The position numbers and the translations under genes are program-made. From Pogonophryne albipinna (lineage: Eukaryota > Chordata > Actinopteri > Perciformes > Artedidraconidae), in contig CM053246.1 in the NCBI GenBank assembly GCA_028583405.1, positions 27,026,557 to 27,090,556 on the forward strand: a stretch of DNA of 64,000 bases, given 5' to 3'. How positions within the stretch are numbered: position 1 is the first letter of the stretch; every line of letters starts with the position of its first letter. Positions 48,201-59,500 of this stretch are shown in pieces. The notes below the pieces were generated by a model. It was given only the letters and a program-made list of their open reading frames with translations. It ran no database searches and had not been told where the DNA came from.

Positions 48201-48827
48201 ATCGTATAGTCATCTAACATGATTTATATATTATTTCACTGTAAAACAATCACATAGCTTGATACATTTGCCAAAATCATACATATCAATTAAGTTAATA
48301 TCTGGCACAACACAAGCAGCGACAACATCATCTGACAGCTACGGTTAGCTGTTAGCAGCTACAGTAGGTGTTAGCTTTCAGTTAGCGCTGTTAAAATGCC
48401 CTGGATGTTAGCAAACAAAATGCAACCAAACTTTCACTTTTTGATTCTTCGGTTAGTTTTTGATTCAAGGCAAGTTGACACGCCTCGCAGCTATTTAGTG
48501 CCGTTTGCTTAAAGTAGTCAAACCTAGCCTAGCTTTGCCGCTAGCACTCGATCGTCATTACAGTTAATCCACCAGTATCCTAGCTAGCTAGCATGCTACC
48601 GTTGGGAGTTGGCTATCCAACATTGGTACAGTGCTTCAGTTAAAGTAAGCTGCCGCTTCAAATGCTATCACATGTGGTAGTTACTAAACCATCAAGATGG
48701 TTCTAAATATTACAGTTTGTTGGTTTACTTTTTATCAATGGTCTCTCGTAGCACAGCTAGCCGGGTCACCACCCCAGGCTGTCACTCACCTGCGCTCCTC
48801 CGCCTCTTCCTCCGCCGATATCTCCAT
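24212..48827 (-). CDS. rubcn: Rubicon, RUN-domain inhibitor of autophagosome maturation
   Basis: Rubicon binds the UVRAG/Beclin-1/VPS34 PI3-kinase complex and Rab7 on late endosomes and restrains autophagosome maturation. Coding exons in order: 48790-48827, 46772-46925, 46464-46547, 45551-45710, 45225-45331, 44761-44986, 43647-44066, 41920-42015, 36338-36453, 35913-36111, 35006-35113, 32190-32264 (cassette), 30381-30441, 30094-30226, 29812-29957, 29545-29609, 29064-29302, 28236-28297, 27980-28133, 27221-27314, 24212-24348. All phases agree and sum to 957 residues, near the human length of about 970. RUN domain about 15-180; Ser/Pro-rich centre with RRSSFSEGQ and [10 protein letters not shown]; coiled coil in exon 10 ([16 protein letters not shown]); Rubicon-homology zinc domain about 690-950 ([34 protein letters not shown]). 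Exon 9 uses a weaker donor, GTCCGT. The start [12 protein letters not shown] sits in a GC-rich 5' region. Confidence 0.95.
26038..26043 (-). promoter_or_regulatory. rubcn: candidate intronic polyadenylation signal AATAAA in rubcn
   Basis: A minus-strand AATAAA about 105 nt beyond the stop of the extended exon 20 frame, well placed to end an alternative rubcn transcript. Confidence 0.4.
26148..27314 (-). CDS. rubcn: extended exon 20 of rubcn: alternative Rubicon C-terminus (predicted)
   Basis: Exon 20 (27221-27314) normally splices at GTGAGC, but its frame continues without a stop to 26148. It adds 357 codons plus the stop. Used as a last exon, the protein would have 1269 residues and would lack the final zinc ligands (CHACYH...CPRC). 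The tail is highly charged (Glu, Lys, Arg, Ser, Gly). A short motif recurs, hydrophobic-x-x-x-Phe followed by basic residues, as in [29 protein letters not shown] and [13 protein letters not shown], with a diverged fifth unit around [11 protein letters not shown]. An AATAAA on the minus strand at 26038-26043 lies about 105 nt past the stop. The plus strand here is CT-rich, so compositional bias helps keep the frame open. Transcription is not shown by sequence alone, and no homologue was recognised. Confidence 0.55.
   Translation of the reverse strand: MCQAKGFVCEFCGNEKDIIFPFQLNKCQRCEGEPSLLAAGQGGPKAPFPRPFVSLPWSDWNISKHRRLMRALFKDRSEGEGGEPGLERGVDQGVKGGGQEERGATAGERQERGGIFQVFTPGMFAKAFTRSKGNEEEQEVKADTESEGEKEVKCDEGNGKDGDDCSQERENRNGRGNARKERGNILKVLQIDRLNKNRAKADRRDSDSETCSSRESLNEVDQVVKARWSVTGLASLVKGFSKREIEDEGKAEVKEEDSEEEFSEKETESVAEGKPSSKGEEDYDISDKGQTEAAKRENSGADNVEKFSLMKLLQPNQLSAVFSKGRSKGKVDRSEGKRERDTDKVQPEPHVITRTNWRGRKTRKAMRESRGRKVEKEGTDGGGRECRE
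27475..27960 (-). mobile_element. diverged copy of TTAA-type repeat, in rubcn intron 19
   Basis: Reverse-complement relative of part of the element at 50049-51343. Shared blocks include TGTTTACATTAGC and CTCAGAGCTAACCTGTACTGG. It begins after TTAA near 27477 and stops about 20 bases from the 3' end of exon 19 (27980), so it abuts that exon's donor site. Confidence 0.6.
32190..32264 (-). CDS. rubcn: 75-nt cassette exon of rubcn
   Basis: This exon has acceptor TCTCTCAG and donor GTATCT. It encodes 25 residues including [20 protein letters not shown]. The exon before it ends in G, and both this exon and the next begin AT, so the frame holds whether it is included (residues 570-594) or skipped. 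As I recall it, human Rubicon runs straight from the EFEIQ segment to DADIRR, equivalent to skipping it. Confidence 0.6.
32595..32900. mobile_element. fragment of a small DNA transposon with internal hairpin
   Basis: Sequence starting near GGCGCATTCACACCGCAG resembles small non-autonomous elements common in fish. A perfect hairpin with 16-bp arms lies at 32711-32726 and 32731-32746 (CACGAAAGTCCCTGCT, loop AGAG). The right side is replaced by the GA tract. Identification rests on general resemblance. Confidence 0.45.
32898..33287. repeat. 390-bp GA-rich polypurine tract
   Basis: Nearly all bases are G or A (GAGA, GAAA and GAGGA units) on the plus strand. This creates long artefactual open frames on both strands (32794-33528 plus, 32690-33334 minus). 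It lies in the rubcn intron between exons 11 and 12, so the transcript carries a CT-rich tract. Confidence 0.95.
33893..34765. mobile_element. 873-bp non-autonomous DNA transposon
   Basis: Inverted ends CAGTGTTTCCCCTA (33893-33906) and TAGGGGAAACACTG (34752-34765) are flanked by CATGG on both sides (33888-33892 and 34766-34770). The ends resemble hAT termini, though only five duplicated bases are seen instead of eight. It includes a T-rich run near 33985-34030 and no transposase frame. Confidence 0.7.
35300..35537 (+). repeat. LINE 3'-tail fragment (copy 1)
   Basis: Shares TGTTGCACTGTTGGAG, GACATAACTA and the AATAAA-rich end with 49430-49590, in the same orientation. It looks like the 5'-truncated tail of a LINE. 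It lies in the rubcn intron between exons 10 and 11. Confidence 0.55.
37131..37184. repeat. G run followed by T run
   Basis: About 19 consecutive G and then, after TCGGC, a run of nearly 30 T. The mirrored place in the right arm of the foldback (about 40593-40618) has only short A and C runs. Run lengths in such tracts are error-prone in assemblies. Confidence 0.9.
38691..39390. repeat. two direct 350-bp units at the foldback centre
   Basis: Units start at 38691 and 39041 and are nearly identical. Each begins with CTACATTCCTCTGCACTATC and ends with its inverted complement, so each unit can itself form a stem. Confidence 0.9.
42016..43646. other. rubcn intron 7, nothing recognised
   Basis: Unique-looking AT-rich intron sequence. 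No RNA gene, exon or clear repeat was found on either strand. Confidence 0.5.
46926..48789. other. rubcn intron 1
   Basis: AT-rich first intron, more GC-rich near exon 1. No exon or RNA gene recognised. First introns often hold enhancers, but no specific site can be named. Confidence 0.5.
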
Positions 48828-49030
48828 GTCCTCCCGACGGAATAGAGTACCGTAGAAAGCTGCCAGCTTTCCCGATAACTCCAATATGGTATTTTATACT
48901 AAGAAGCTCTACCTCGGAGGTAGGAGTTGTTAACCGGACTTCCAGTCATCTCTGCCCCGCCTGTCCGAGCTAAGAACCAAAACAGTGAGGCCGCGTGATC
49001 TGCTGTCAGCAAGTGGGCGGGGATGTTGTC
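48828..49030 (-). promoter_or_regulatory. rubcn: rubcn 5' UTR and promoter region
   Basis: GC-richer sequence directly upstream of the rubcn start, with several CpG and no clear TATA box, fitting a housekeeping-type promoter. The transcription start cannot be fixed from sequence. Confidence 0.45.
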
Positions 49031-49359
49031 CTCTGCTCGACCCTCTTTTTAAACCATGTTAATGATTTTCCCCTTTGTTGTTTAGGAAATATGCCGGCGT
49101 TTGCAGGACTTGTAGTATATCAAATGCTTAAGTGATTGGTAAGAGAAAACGCCTTCATTTATAGACCCAAGACATCTGAACGGAATACACCTTGTTTATT
49201 ACCGCCACCTGCTGTTTGTTAGTACCATTGCATTTGTGACTGCTGCCCCCTGTTTGAACTTACACGTCTTACTTTTTTGGCACAAGCAAAATATCGTAAA
49301 ACAGCGTCTGATCTTCCAGCAACATCCAGTGACTGCTCCATGGAAGTTCATTTCTCACT

Positions 49360-51410
49360 GTCGAACAGTGGTGTAAACTAAAGTACATCCATAACATTCA
49401 CCTGTTTGCAACTTACAACTTATGTATCACTTGAATATTCGTATGGCACTACTTCTATTTTATTGTATTTACTTGCACTATTTTATCTTGTTTTATTGTG
49501 TTGCACTGTTGGAGGAGCCTGGGACCTAAGATGTTCATCGACATAACTAAACTGTATGTACGAATGACAATAAAAGCCTTGAATCTTGAAAAAAGTTTTA
49601 AAAATATTTACTTTAATAACATTTTGAGGGACTTATACTTTACTTAAGTATTTCAATGTTATGCTACTTTGTACTTTTACCTCACTACAATTCAGAGGCA
49701 AATCGTGTACTTTTACTCCACTACCTGTATTCATTACCTTTAGTTACTTTGCAGATTTGGATTAATGATGTGAAATTTAAACCACACTTAAATGAAACTT
49801 AAGTTACACCCCAAGTCAAATTGTACAGCTACCCTGCAGTATACAAAGTAATTATAGTTGGCTGCACCTTCACTAGCTTTGATAACACTAATGCATCAAT
49901 AATTATAATCAAAACATATAATATATTATTCTGAAATGGACCGATCTGCATAATGAGCCCTTTTACTTTTGATACTTAAGTATATATTGATGCTAATACT
50001 TTTGTACTTTTACTTGATTAACATTTTGAATGCAGGTATTTTACTTAAAGGGGACCTATCATGCAAAATGCACTTTTGTATGTCTTTTATAATATGTGTC
50101 CCCGGTGTGTCAGGGAACTCACGCAGCGTCAGAAAATAAAACCCTCTCTCTTCTCCTCCGTACCCAAATCTCTAAAAACGGGGGTACAACGGAGCTGATC
50201 CAGATTTGCGTCCGATATGACGTAATATTGGAAATGTGGACCCACGGCACTATCAGAAAGTTGCTATCAGAAACAATGCCCGACTGTTTTGGACGTAATA
50301 TGGTCGGTGTTTACATTAGCATCGCTAACACTCAGAGCTAACCTGTACTGGAGAGTATGTGTGTGAAGAAGCTGGATATAAAAAGGAACTCACCTTGTGG
50401 TATAACCGGCAAGAGAGAAAGCCTTTGAGCGCCATACTGTTTCAGAAATAATCCTTGATAATCCATGATATGGCGTTTCATCACGGCAGTATTTAGTTTA
50501 GACAGTAGCTGCCGGGTCCCGCATAAGATCAGCCCATGGATGTATAATAAGAACTGGATACAGTGTGGGAGGCAGGGCCTCGTTTATTCCTATGAGAGTT
50601 GCTCATTGGCACATGAAGACAAAATGCCCCAACTTTTGAGAGAGTGAAACGTCACGAAAGTATTCATATAATCATATAATCCGTTCTTATTGTGCATCCA
50701 TGGGTAAAGGTAAAACTCATGTAGTACTGAACACCTCACATGAACGTGCCGGGCGGCGCGGTCCCGTGGATTAGATCCGCGTTCATAATGCCGAGGAAAA
50801 TAACTCAGAATAACTTTATTAGCACATTTTACAACTTGAGAACCGAATGTTTTTAATAAGGGCTATATTTTCCTCAGAGTCCAGCGCAGGACAATTTCCG
50901 TATCAGTCCGTGACGTCACTAGGCCCAGAAAGACTTTTTCCCATTGACTAACATTGGGAAAGAGACGTCTGTAAATCAGCGGATACTTTTTTTTAAACTA
51001 AATAAACTACCCAGTATGAGCTATTTTATAGCCCTTATTATAATCATTAGGTCCTTAAAGTTGTAAAATGCATTAAAAGCCAAATCTAGATGTATTTTCT
51101 GTCTCCATTCATTCTACTGAGCCCTTTTTATTATACATCCATGGGCTTTTTTTTTTTTTTAAACCTTTATACCCAAAGTCAGCACTTTTGAAACAGGAAG
51201 TGAAATAGAGGGATATGAAGCATGGCTAGAATGGGTGATCTGTTTGGTATTTTGAGTAAAACACTTCATAGACATTCATTGTATATATTTTTTATATATC
51301 TGAGACCTATGCTATTGCCTAGAAATAGCATGATAGGTGCACTTTAACAGAGTATACACTCTGGTACTTAATTACTAGTTACAAAATCTGAGTGTCTTCC
51401 ACCTCTGAAT
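49360..51410. repeat. nested repeat cluster upstream of rubcn
   Basis: An outer repeat starts around CAGTGGTGTAAACTAAAG (49366) and ends around CTTCCACCTCTG (51399-51410). Its body is full of TTTACTTAAGT and GTACTTTTAC strings seen in a very common fish repeat. It is interrupted by a LINE tail (49430-49590) and by the TTAA element at 50049-51343. The order of events is inferred from the interruptions. Confidence 0.5.
50049..51343. mobile_element. 1.3-kb non-autonomous element with TTAA target site
   Basis: TTAA lies at 50045-50048 and 51344-51347. Ends are AGGGGACCTATCATGC and GCATGATAGGTGCACT, an imperfect 16-bp inverted repeat. A smaller insertion inside (about 50535-50705) has inverted ends built on CCCATGGATG and CATCCATGGG. 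A relative lies inverted at 27475-27960. No transposase frame is seen. Confidence 0.7.
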
Positions 51411-54400
51411 ATAAGCTATGACTTGCTATTTCTTCCACATTAGTTTCATATGATACCCACATGATGGCACCAAAGTCTGTTCATTGTTATTACCATGTGC
51501 TCACATTTAAATGAATCCCTTTAATCACTTAAAGAGAGTGATTCACTGTAACCGTCACTCTCATCACCAATGACTGCTGGGTGTGGATGTAGTTGACTCA
51601 ATGGTGAGTAATTGATCTTGCATACAACAAACACATTCCTGCAAAGCATAAATCACGACTTCTTCCTCTGTGTTAAGTGACAAAACGACAATCGGGATTC
51701 TGTAGCAATGTTAAGTGAGGCTGAGACAAGAGAAATGCACAATATTCAACATATTGCCCTCTAAAAATACATGACCTCTTTGGAAATCTGTTAAAACCCC
51801 TGTGAGTGCAGCTTCACACTGTGCAAACGCAACAGAAACAAGTTAAAATAGGGATACATTTCTAAAGACTATTACTTAAATCCTTATAGCAGCTTTTAAT
51901 TTCTTTATTTACATGTTTTATATATATCATTCCAAGCTCCAAATATATGTGTAGGCAGTATTCAGAAAGTATACTTTAGACTAGTATTATGCAATGCCAA
52001 GACTTTTTTACACATGTCCTGCAGTATTGTCGTGTAAATATGTACGATTGTGCAGAATGGGCCCTTTCAGAGTGTTTGTTTTTCTATGTAATTATTGAAT
52101 GATTGGTCTGCATAAACATGTAAACAGCATTTTGATTTTCAGGTGGATGTTAGCACATGCAATTCAGTATAAAGCACATTAACTTTTCAGCAGTATTAAG
52201 TGTTCTTTTTAAATTAAAATATCTTGCTTTTCCCATTAATGAAAAATGTTTTTAGATATTTTACCGAAAATGTAAATATGGAAAAGTTCAATTGTAAATG
52301 TATGGGTAAAATAAATCTAGTGGAGCAAATATATAAATCTGAAAACATTCAAAGTACACAAGAAACAAGTACCTCAAAATGTAACTTTTTTGCATAATTG
52401 TCACACTTCTGCTTAAGGTCCATATGTGACATTCAGGACATGTCAGAACAACTTGATGAGAAAGTCCCGAGCTTTCACCTGTATTTGCTCACAGTTACAC
52501 GGAAACACACCTCGCTTTACCACGAGTGTTTGTGAGCAGCTATGTCTCAGAGCTGCTAACCGCTGCAGCATGAACACACATTATGAGTATGTGAGGAGGA
52601 GGAGGAGGAGGAGGAGATCACACTGTGACAGAGCCTGGTTCATCCAGTTATCTTAGTTTTGCAATAATGTGCCGGTTAGGTCCAAATGTTGCCTTTTTCA
52701 TTTTTTTCATGCTCTTAAATGGCAACATACAAAACTACATTCAGAGGGTTTAGCATAAATCTGTCTTTGAGTTTCTTTATGTAATTGAATGATCTAATGT
52801 TCATGTTGTACAACACAATCCTCATCTTTCCTTATGTCACTCTGAGGCCGGTAGAGTTATGTTCAACTGAATTAAACAAGGTCCTAACAAGATTTTTAAC
52901 ACGATAAAACAAGCATACACAAATTAAATGTATGTCAAAAGGATATTCCCTTTTTGTATTTTACAGCAATTAGTATGTGGTAGGTAAATGGTAAGTAATG
53001 CACAATGTGTAATTGAGGAGTATACAAATGATGCAGGTTATGAAGATAGGAGCTTTGGAGAGAAACCAAGCCTATTTAAAAGGGTCAGAGGTCAACCTTT
53101 GCTACTAAGAAGGGGACAGGATTGTGACTCGATTATTCTGGAAAAACCCTGATATTTCTTGCTCTTAAACCACCTGCTTTCTGTTTAGAAATATAACGCT
53201 CCTACCAGTTAAAAATGATTCAATTAGTTTTGAGTCCACAGGCCAGTGTCATTTAAAGGAACAAAGGGTGGGAAATAATAAGATTAGCAGTATTGTTGCA
53301 TGTTCTCCTGCTCACTGGTTTAGTTGAGAGATCATTTAATTATCCTCCCTGAAGCGAAAGTCTGCACACTAACTGAAGCACCATCGTCTTCCCCACTTCA
53401 GACCAGACCATGAGCCATGGGGGAGGCATGTAAGACCGATGATTTGCATGCAACTGTGATATAACTGAATACCAGGCCCACATACGTAAGTGATTTATTA
53501 TAGCACACATGTTTTCTTTGTTGAAAAGCGAGTAGGACGTCCACAGTTTGACTTGACGTGACAAACGTGTCAGTCTCTGCTTAAACACAACACTGAGTAA
53601 GTACCTGGAACAAATGTAACCTTCAACACAGTTAAGGAAAACACAAGCTCTGACTAATCAACTATTTGGTACCATAAAGGAGTCACTAATTAAGCTTCTT
53701 TGATTGATGTTTAAAGTATACACTGACAATTTAACGAGTATTTTTGAGTTGACATGCTTTAGAATTAACAACGGCTGCAGTGGCTGCCAGCTTGGGGGTG
53801 ATGTAGGATATAATTTCACATACCGGCATTGCTTTGAAAATTACAACCATTCTTCCAAGTATGAAGTGATCATTTATGTCTGACATGACGGATAGGTGAT
53901 GAGTGACTAAGGATAAATCCTTTCAGATTTTAAACGTTCCTCTGTACCAGTTTTCAGCTTTGTTTCTACAGGTTTTATGTATCTTCCAAGCGATAGATTT
54001 ATAGATGTTTTGTATACCTAATAACTGATTAAATCATTACTAAAGGTAAATAAAACTTGATATTTAGACATTTCTTCAGATTGTTGTTTCACATTTGAGT
54101 TAAATTTAAAGCTTTCTGCTCAATTTGTTGTTCATAGATTTTGATTAAACCACCAGCACAATACTTTTTATTAGGATTTTTTTTATTTAAACATTTCGTT
54201 TTTCATCATACCAATGTCTAAGAAAAGTCTTTGCACAAAGGATTACTGTATACACTCAATTGAATGTTTTAATTGTAGAAATTTGAATTTAATTTGCTAT
54301 GTAATTGTATATAATGATAAGTATTGCACTGTATATTTTTGATGTTACTTTCTCCAGCAAATTTATTTATTTTACTTGATGGTTTAACATGTAAAAAAAA

Positions 54401-54540
54401 ATTAAATGTTTGTGAAAGCGAAAGATAATTATCTTTGAATACAAGGAAAATGTTCAGTATTTTGTAAGCCTATGTCTGTAATCGTATTCTTTGCATGTGT
54501 TTGAAGGTTTTAACTGGTAGGCGAATAAAAGAAGCATGAA
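51411..54540. other. gene-free interval between rubcn and tsc22d2
   Basis: About 3.1 kb, AT-rich. A GAG/GGA microsatellite lies at 52593-52616. No exon, RNA gene or recognised transposon was found. Short open frames here look random. Confidence 0.5.
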
Positions 54541-54549
54541 GACATTCTC

Positions 54550-56584
54550 TTAATAAAACAGTAATTTATTTTTGACTGAAAACTAAATTTGTTTGAACAG
54601 CACATTACAAGGGCATTGTTAAGATATTTTCTCCAAGGCTCAGTGATCACTTTCATACAGTACACTTGGCATGTACACTGCATCTCCTTCAAATGAAAGG
54701 AAAAAATATATAAAGAGAAAAGAAATAAGCCAGTTTGCAAAAGAAACTAAAGGAAATCAAAGAGCACGTCCCATAGAAAGATGACTGATTGTATAATTAC
54801 CAAGCATTTTGGTTTGGTTCTGAGCCACAGAGAAAGAAACCGACTCGCCTGACGACAGAAGGCGACGGCACAGGAGGCACAAAAGACGTGACATGTACAG
54901 GACATCCCATAATATGCTCACACACAAACAACTGCGTTCCAGCTTTAAAGTGTGAAATGTTCAATAGTTTCCATTGTTTCATTTTTTTGCGGATATTGTT
55001 GCTATTTTTTTTTATCTTTGTAAGCAAAGTGCACACTACAATCGAGATCTAAATGCTGCATTCATTAAATACATTAAAATCTGCAATGTAACAACCTTTT
55101 CTCTGCGTCTGCATAACAGCATTAACATGAAAAAAAACATGGCTCCTTTTCTGACTACTGTTTTGCGCACGAGGCCCTGACAAACACCTTGCCATCATTT
55201 TTCCTTTCCCTCACCGACTTACTCCACCCATTGTTCCCTTTCTCTTTCATAAATCCTTCCACAATCATTCACAGACTGACAGCTTGACATAAAATAAGAG
55301 TGCTGGATAAAACACGAGGTAAGAAAGTGGTTTGATTATAGATCATGCAGAACGGCAGCAAAACAAATGGAGGGAAGGAGAGTGTAGGAAAAAGAGAGTG
55401 TGCATTTATATATATATAAAAAAAAGAAAGAAAAAAAAAGACTTGCACAGCTTTGCGTCTTTGGTTATAAAGTAGGTCGAACAATTTTTTTCACAGCTTT
55501 TTATACCCAACCAAACCCTCAAATTATTTTTAGTTTTGACAAAGTCTAGAAAAAAAGTAAATTAATAGTTTTCTTTATCGAAACATCCCATCACATCTTA
55601 ACAACAGGTGTTCTCCTGTACAAACCCTCCTTGCTCTTAATACTTTATACTTTACAAAATATACATTCAAACCTGGATTTCACCTAATGTAAGCTCGGCT
55701 TTAGTGTTAGCACTATTTCATGAGAAATGTTCTATGATGGAAATGATTGCCTACTTATTGCGATCTACATGTTGCAAAAGACTACCCAATTCAATACCTG
55801 ACAGATTCTAAAATACCAAAAAGAAAGGTTTTTTTGTTTGTTAATAAGTATCTCCAAGACATTGTTCATTTACATTATGAAAATAGCAGCCCTGAAATAA
55901 ATAAATGCAAATACTAAAACTGAACTATGGAAAAAGTATAATGATTCATGTCAAAGTATGGTGGTTCTGAGAAAGCAACACAAGCTTTTGTTGCAGCATA
56001 TAAGAAGCCAAGGCTCTCGACTCGACCCACTGAAGCCGAAGCACCCGTCGGCTTCCCCCCCGCTCAGGGAGGACGAAAAGTCTCCCCCGCTTCTCCGTCG
56101 GCTCTGTGGCCTCTTCCAGCCCATGAGTGATGTTTGGTTGGGGATACTGGAAGGACAGTCCCTGCTGGAGCCTCATCACTGCGCTGCACCGCCCTTTTCT
56201 ATCACTTGTTGCCCCAACAAATCTCTCTCCGTGCCGTTTGACCCTAACCCTTGCACAAGAACAGTATGCAGTTTTATGGTGTGCACCGCCTCCCCTGCTT
56301 CTTCTTCTTCTACAGCTTTGCAGGGATAGAATAAGACTTTAAGGGGTGGTTAATGTCTTAATAACGGGAAGCCCAGTGACGGCAAGGTGCACACATTGAA
56401 GCATGGCTCTTGGTGGCAAATAAAATATGTTGCTGTTGTCGATTTTTACTCAAATGGAGCATATTGAACACAGAGGCGAGACTTTTGCCTTAATGAAGCT
56501 AAGGGGACGGTAGCAGTTGTTGTCATTTCTAACAGGATCTTCCACTCCTGTCCATGGGAGGTGTGTTAACTATAGGAGATTGGA
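54550..56584 (-). other. tsc22d2: 3' UTR of tsc22d2
   Basis: A long 3' UTR is typical of TSC22 genes. The interval has no convincing coding frame on either strand and holds AT-rich stretches. Extent is inferred from the downstream AATAAA. Confidence 0.5.
54565..54570 (-). promoter_or_regulatory. tsc22d2: polyadenylation signal AATAAA, tsc22d2
   Basis: Minus-strand AATAAA about 2.0 kb after the tsc22d2 stop codon, marking the likely end of a long AT-rich 3' UTR (about 54550-56584). Confidence 0.5.
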
Positions 56585-59500
56585 TCACGCCGAGGTGATG
56601 TTGGGCTGCTGAGGGATGCTCTGACTTGCATCGTGGTGCGCTAAGGGGTTGCTGTTGTTGTTGTTGTTGTTGTTGTTTGTGACGAGCAGGTGTTGCTGCT
56701 GCAGGGGCGGCGACGTGCTGCCGGCGGCCGTGTTGAGCTGACTGGAGAGCTGGCCCAGCTGATCCGTGTTGGCCAGCGACTTCAGCACGGCGTTCTCCCG
56801 CTCCAACATCGAGTTCCTCTCGTACAGCTCCTTGATCTGCTCCTTCAACACCTCCACCTCCTCGCGAACAGCATACATCAGGTGGCTCTTCACCAAGTCC
56901 TGAAAGGGAGAGGGAGGATAAAAGGGGAACTACATTCAGCACACAATCATGCAGAGTTCATCCTCTAACAATGACATATCATAAATTAAAGTGGAAAAGT
57001 GTGATCTCTTTTTGGCAACATCTGTAGTGCTAAAATCTCTTTGTTATGTGGGGGGGGGGGGGATCACCTGTCAATCAAACTGGTGGCGAATTCTAAGTAA
57101 TGTGTTGTGTTTTTATAGACTACAGAAAGCTGGTTGTTCAGAACAGTAATTACAGAAGCTTTAGGAACCTAATACATGCTATAACAATAAATGTGCCACA
57201 GATGAATTTAATGCGTATCGTTTAATGAGTCATCTAGAGATTGGCACAGAAACCAATCGAGTGAAACAGGTCACTGTTCAAGCTGTCAGACACAGTGCAT
57301 CACTTAACCACATGTGTTGTAACTTTTACAGCGGTGTAAAACTCACCATTGCTTGTTCAATCTTGTTATCGATGGCAACAACGCTGGCACCGGATGCACT
57401 GTAGAGAGAAAGAGCGACAGTTATTACAAGATACTAGGGGTGTAACGGTACACGTACCCGTACCGAAATTATTCGGTACGGGCCCTTCGGTTCGGTACAC
57501 GTGTGTACCGAAGTGTACCGAACGAATATAACGTTAAACGTAAACAATTGAGAACGTGAACAACTTCTTGGAAGTAATCTCAGGTGCTGCGTCGCAGCAT
57601 TCAGAGTAATTTCCTCACATTGGGCTCATCCCGTCATAGAGCGAGCAAATCATTTCATTGGACGAGAGGCATACTATGAGAGCTGGTCACAGGGCTGCGT
57701 TCAAATTTAGTCAGTAATTTGAGGAACTGTCGAAATGACGAACGCAGATAAAGTTGAGCTCGAAAATCCTCCAGCATCATTGAAGTCTCCGGTTTGCGAA
57801 CATTTTGGTTTCGCAGTTACGTACAAGGATGACGAACAAAGACAGGTGGACCGAACCAAAGCTGTTTGTCGGCATTGTTCAACTACAATTGGTTACGTGG
57901 CTGGCAATACATCAAACGTGCACACTCATTTGAAAAGGCATCACCCGAACGTGAATATCACCGGTACCAAAAGAAAAAAGACTGAAGTGCAAACCCAACT
58001 CCCACTAGCATTTAAGCCTCCACTGCTCGCAACAAGTTCAGACCGAGCCAAAGCTATTACAAACGCCAAATATCCTTATGTTGCCATGTTAGCAAAGCGC
58101 TACCTGGCTGTATCTGCTACCTCTGTCCCGAGAGAGGGTGTTCTCCACAGCAGGAGACATTGTTAGTGCCAGCAGATCTGCCCTTTCGGCAAGCAATGTG
58201 GACAAGTTCATCTTTCTTTAAAAAAACATGAAAATACAATGACAAGCAAGTCCTAATGTCAAACTGGCTGCTTAGGTACTAGTACAGTACAAATACAGAT
58301 TATTTCAGTTCATCGAAAAGCTGCACCTTATGTTTATTTTATTATATTTTGTATTTATTTGAGTGAATATTCACGGTTTAATAATAATTAAAAACCCAAA
58401 ACTAATAGTTTATGTTTTGTGAGTACTAGTACAGTAAAGTTCAAATACAGATTATTTCAGTTCATCGAAATGCTGCACCTTAATGTTTATTTTATTATAT
58501 TTTGTATTTATTTGAGTGAATACATTATTCACAGTTTAATAATAATTAAAAAAAATATATATATATATTTTATGTTTTGTGATAATTTTTTCTGCTGTAC
58601 CGAAAACGTACCGAACCGAACCGTGACCTAAAAACCGAGGTACGTACCGAACCGAAATGTTTGTGAACCGTTACACCCCTACAAGATACCAATCTCATGT
58701 CTACCACAAACTTTAGATAGGCATCAGGTATCGTTTACATCCACGACAGACATTATCTGTTCCATTGAGGGCCAAAGATGACCTCAGAGGATTTCAGAAT
58801 GAAACAAACCACATTTCCTGATGAATGAATCAACCATAACATTTTGGTACTTTCCATGTGATCTTTCATCAATAAAAACAGGTGTTCAACTCATGCAGTC
58901 AAGTGTGTGTTATGTATGAATCAGTGTAATTGCACATTGGAACAAATTAAATGCACACCTTTAACAAAAATACTTCCGTTTAGAAACAGAGCCTGATAAC
59001 AATGCCGCTGGAGATTGTTGAAATATTGACTATTGACATTTCAGCGGTAAGCGGTGGTATCAGCTTGTATCTGTGCAGGACTCCTCCGCAGTGAAAGCAG
59101 ATCACAGACAGGCAGTGTGTCTCGTCTCCTGCAGGGCGTGTGTTTCGGGTGCGGCTGCTGTCTCCAGCCAGCGACCCGTTTATCACTTAAATCTCATTGT
59201 TCTCCAGTCAACACACACATTTTATCGTGTTTAAACTTTTAGCTAAATGTTATCACGTTTCCTAAAACACACTTCAGAGCAGCGCAACATTATCCAGCCC
59301 CTCCCCCTATAGCGAGAGCAACAAAGACAAAACGCACTACTTCAGAAGAAAACTAAAGATTTTCAACTTACTGCCAAGCTAAAGATCAGCGTACGTAAAG
59401 CGATGCACAGTTTCACCTTTAACCTCCCGGGGAGACAGAAAACACAAACTCTGTTTATCCTTCTCTACAGATAAGGCTGTGGTAAACATCTGCTGTTTCG

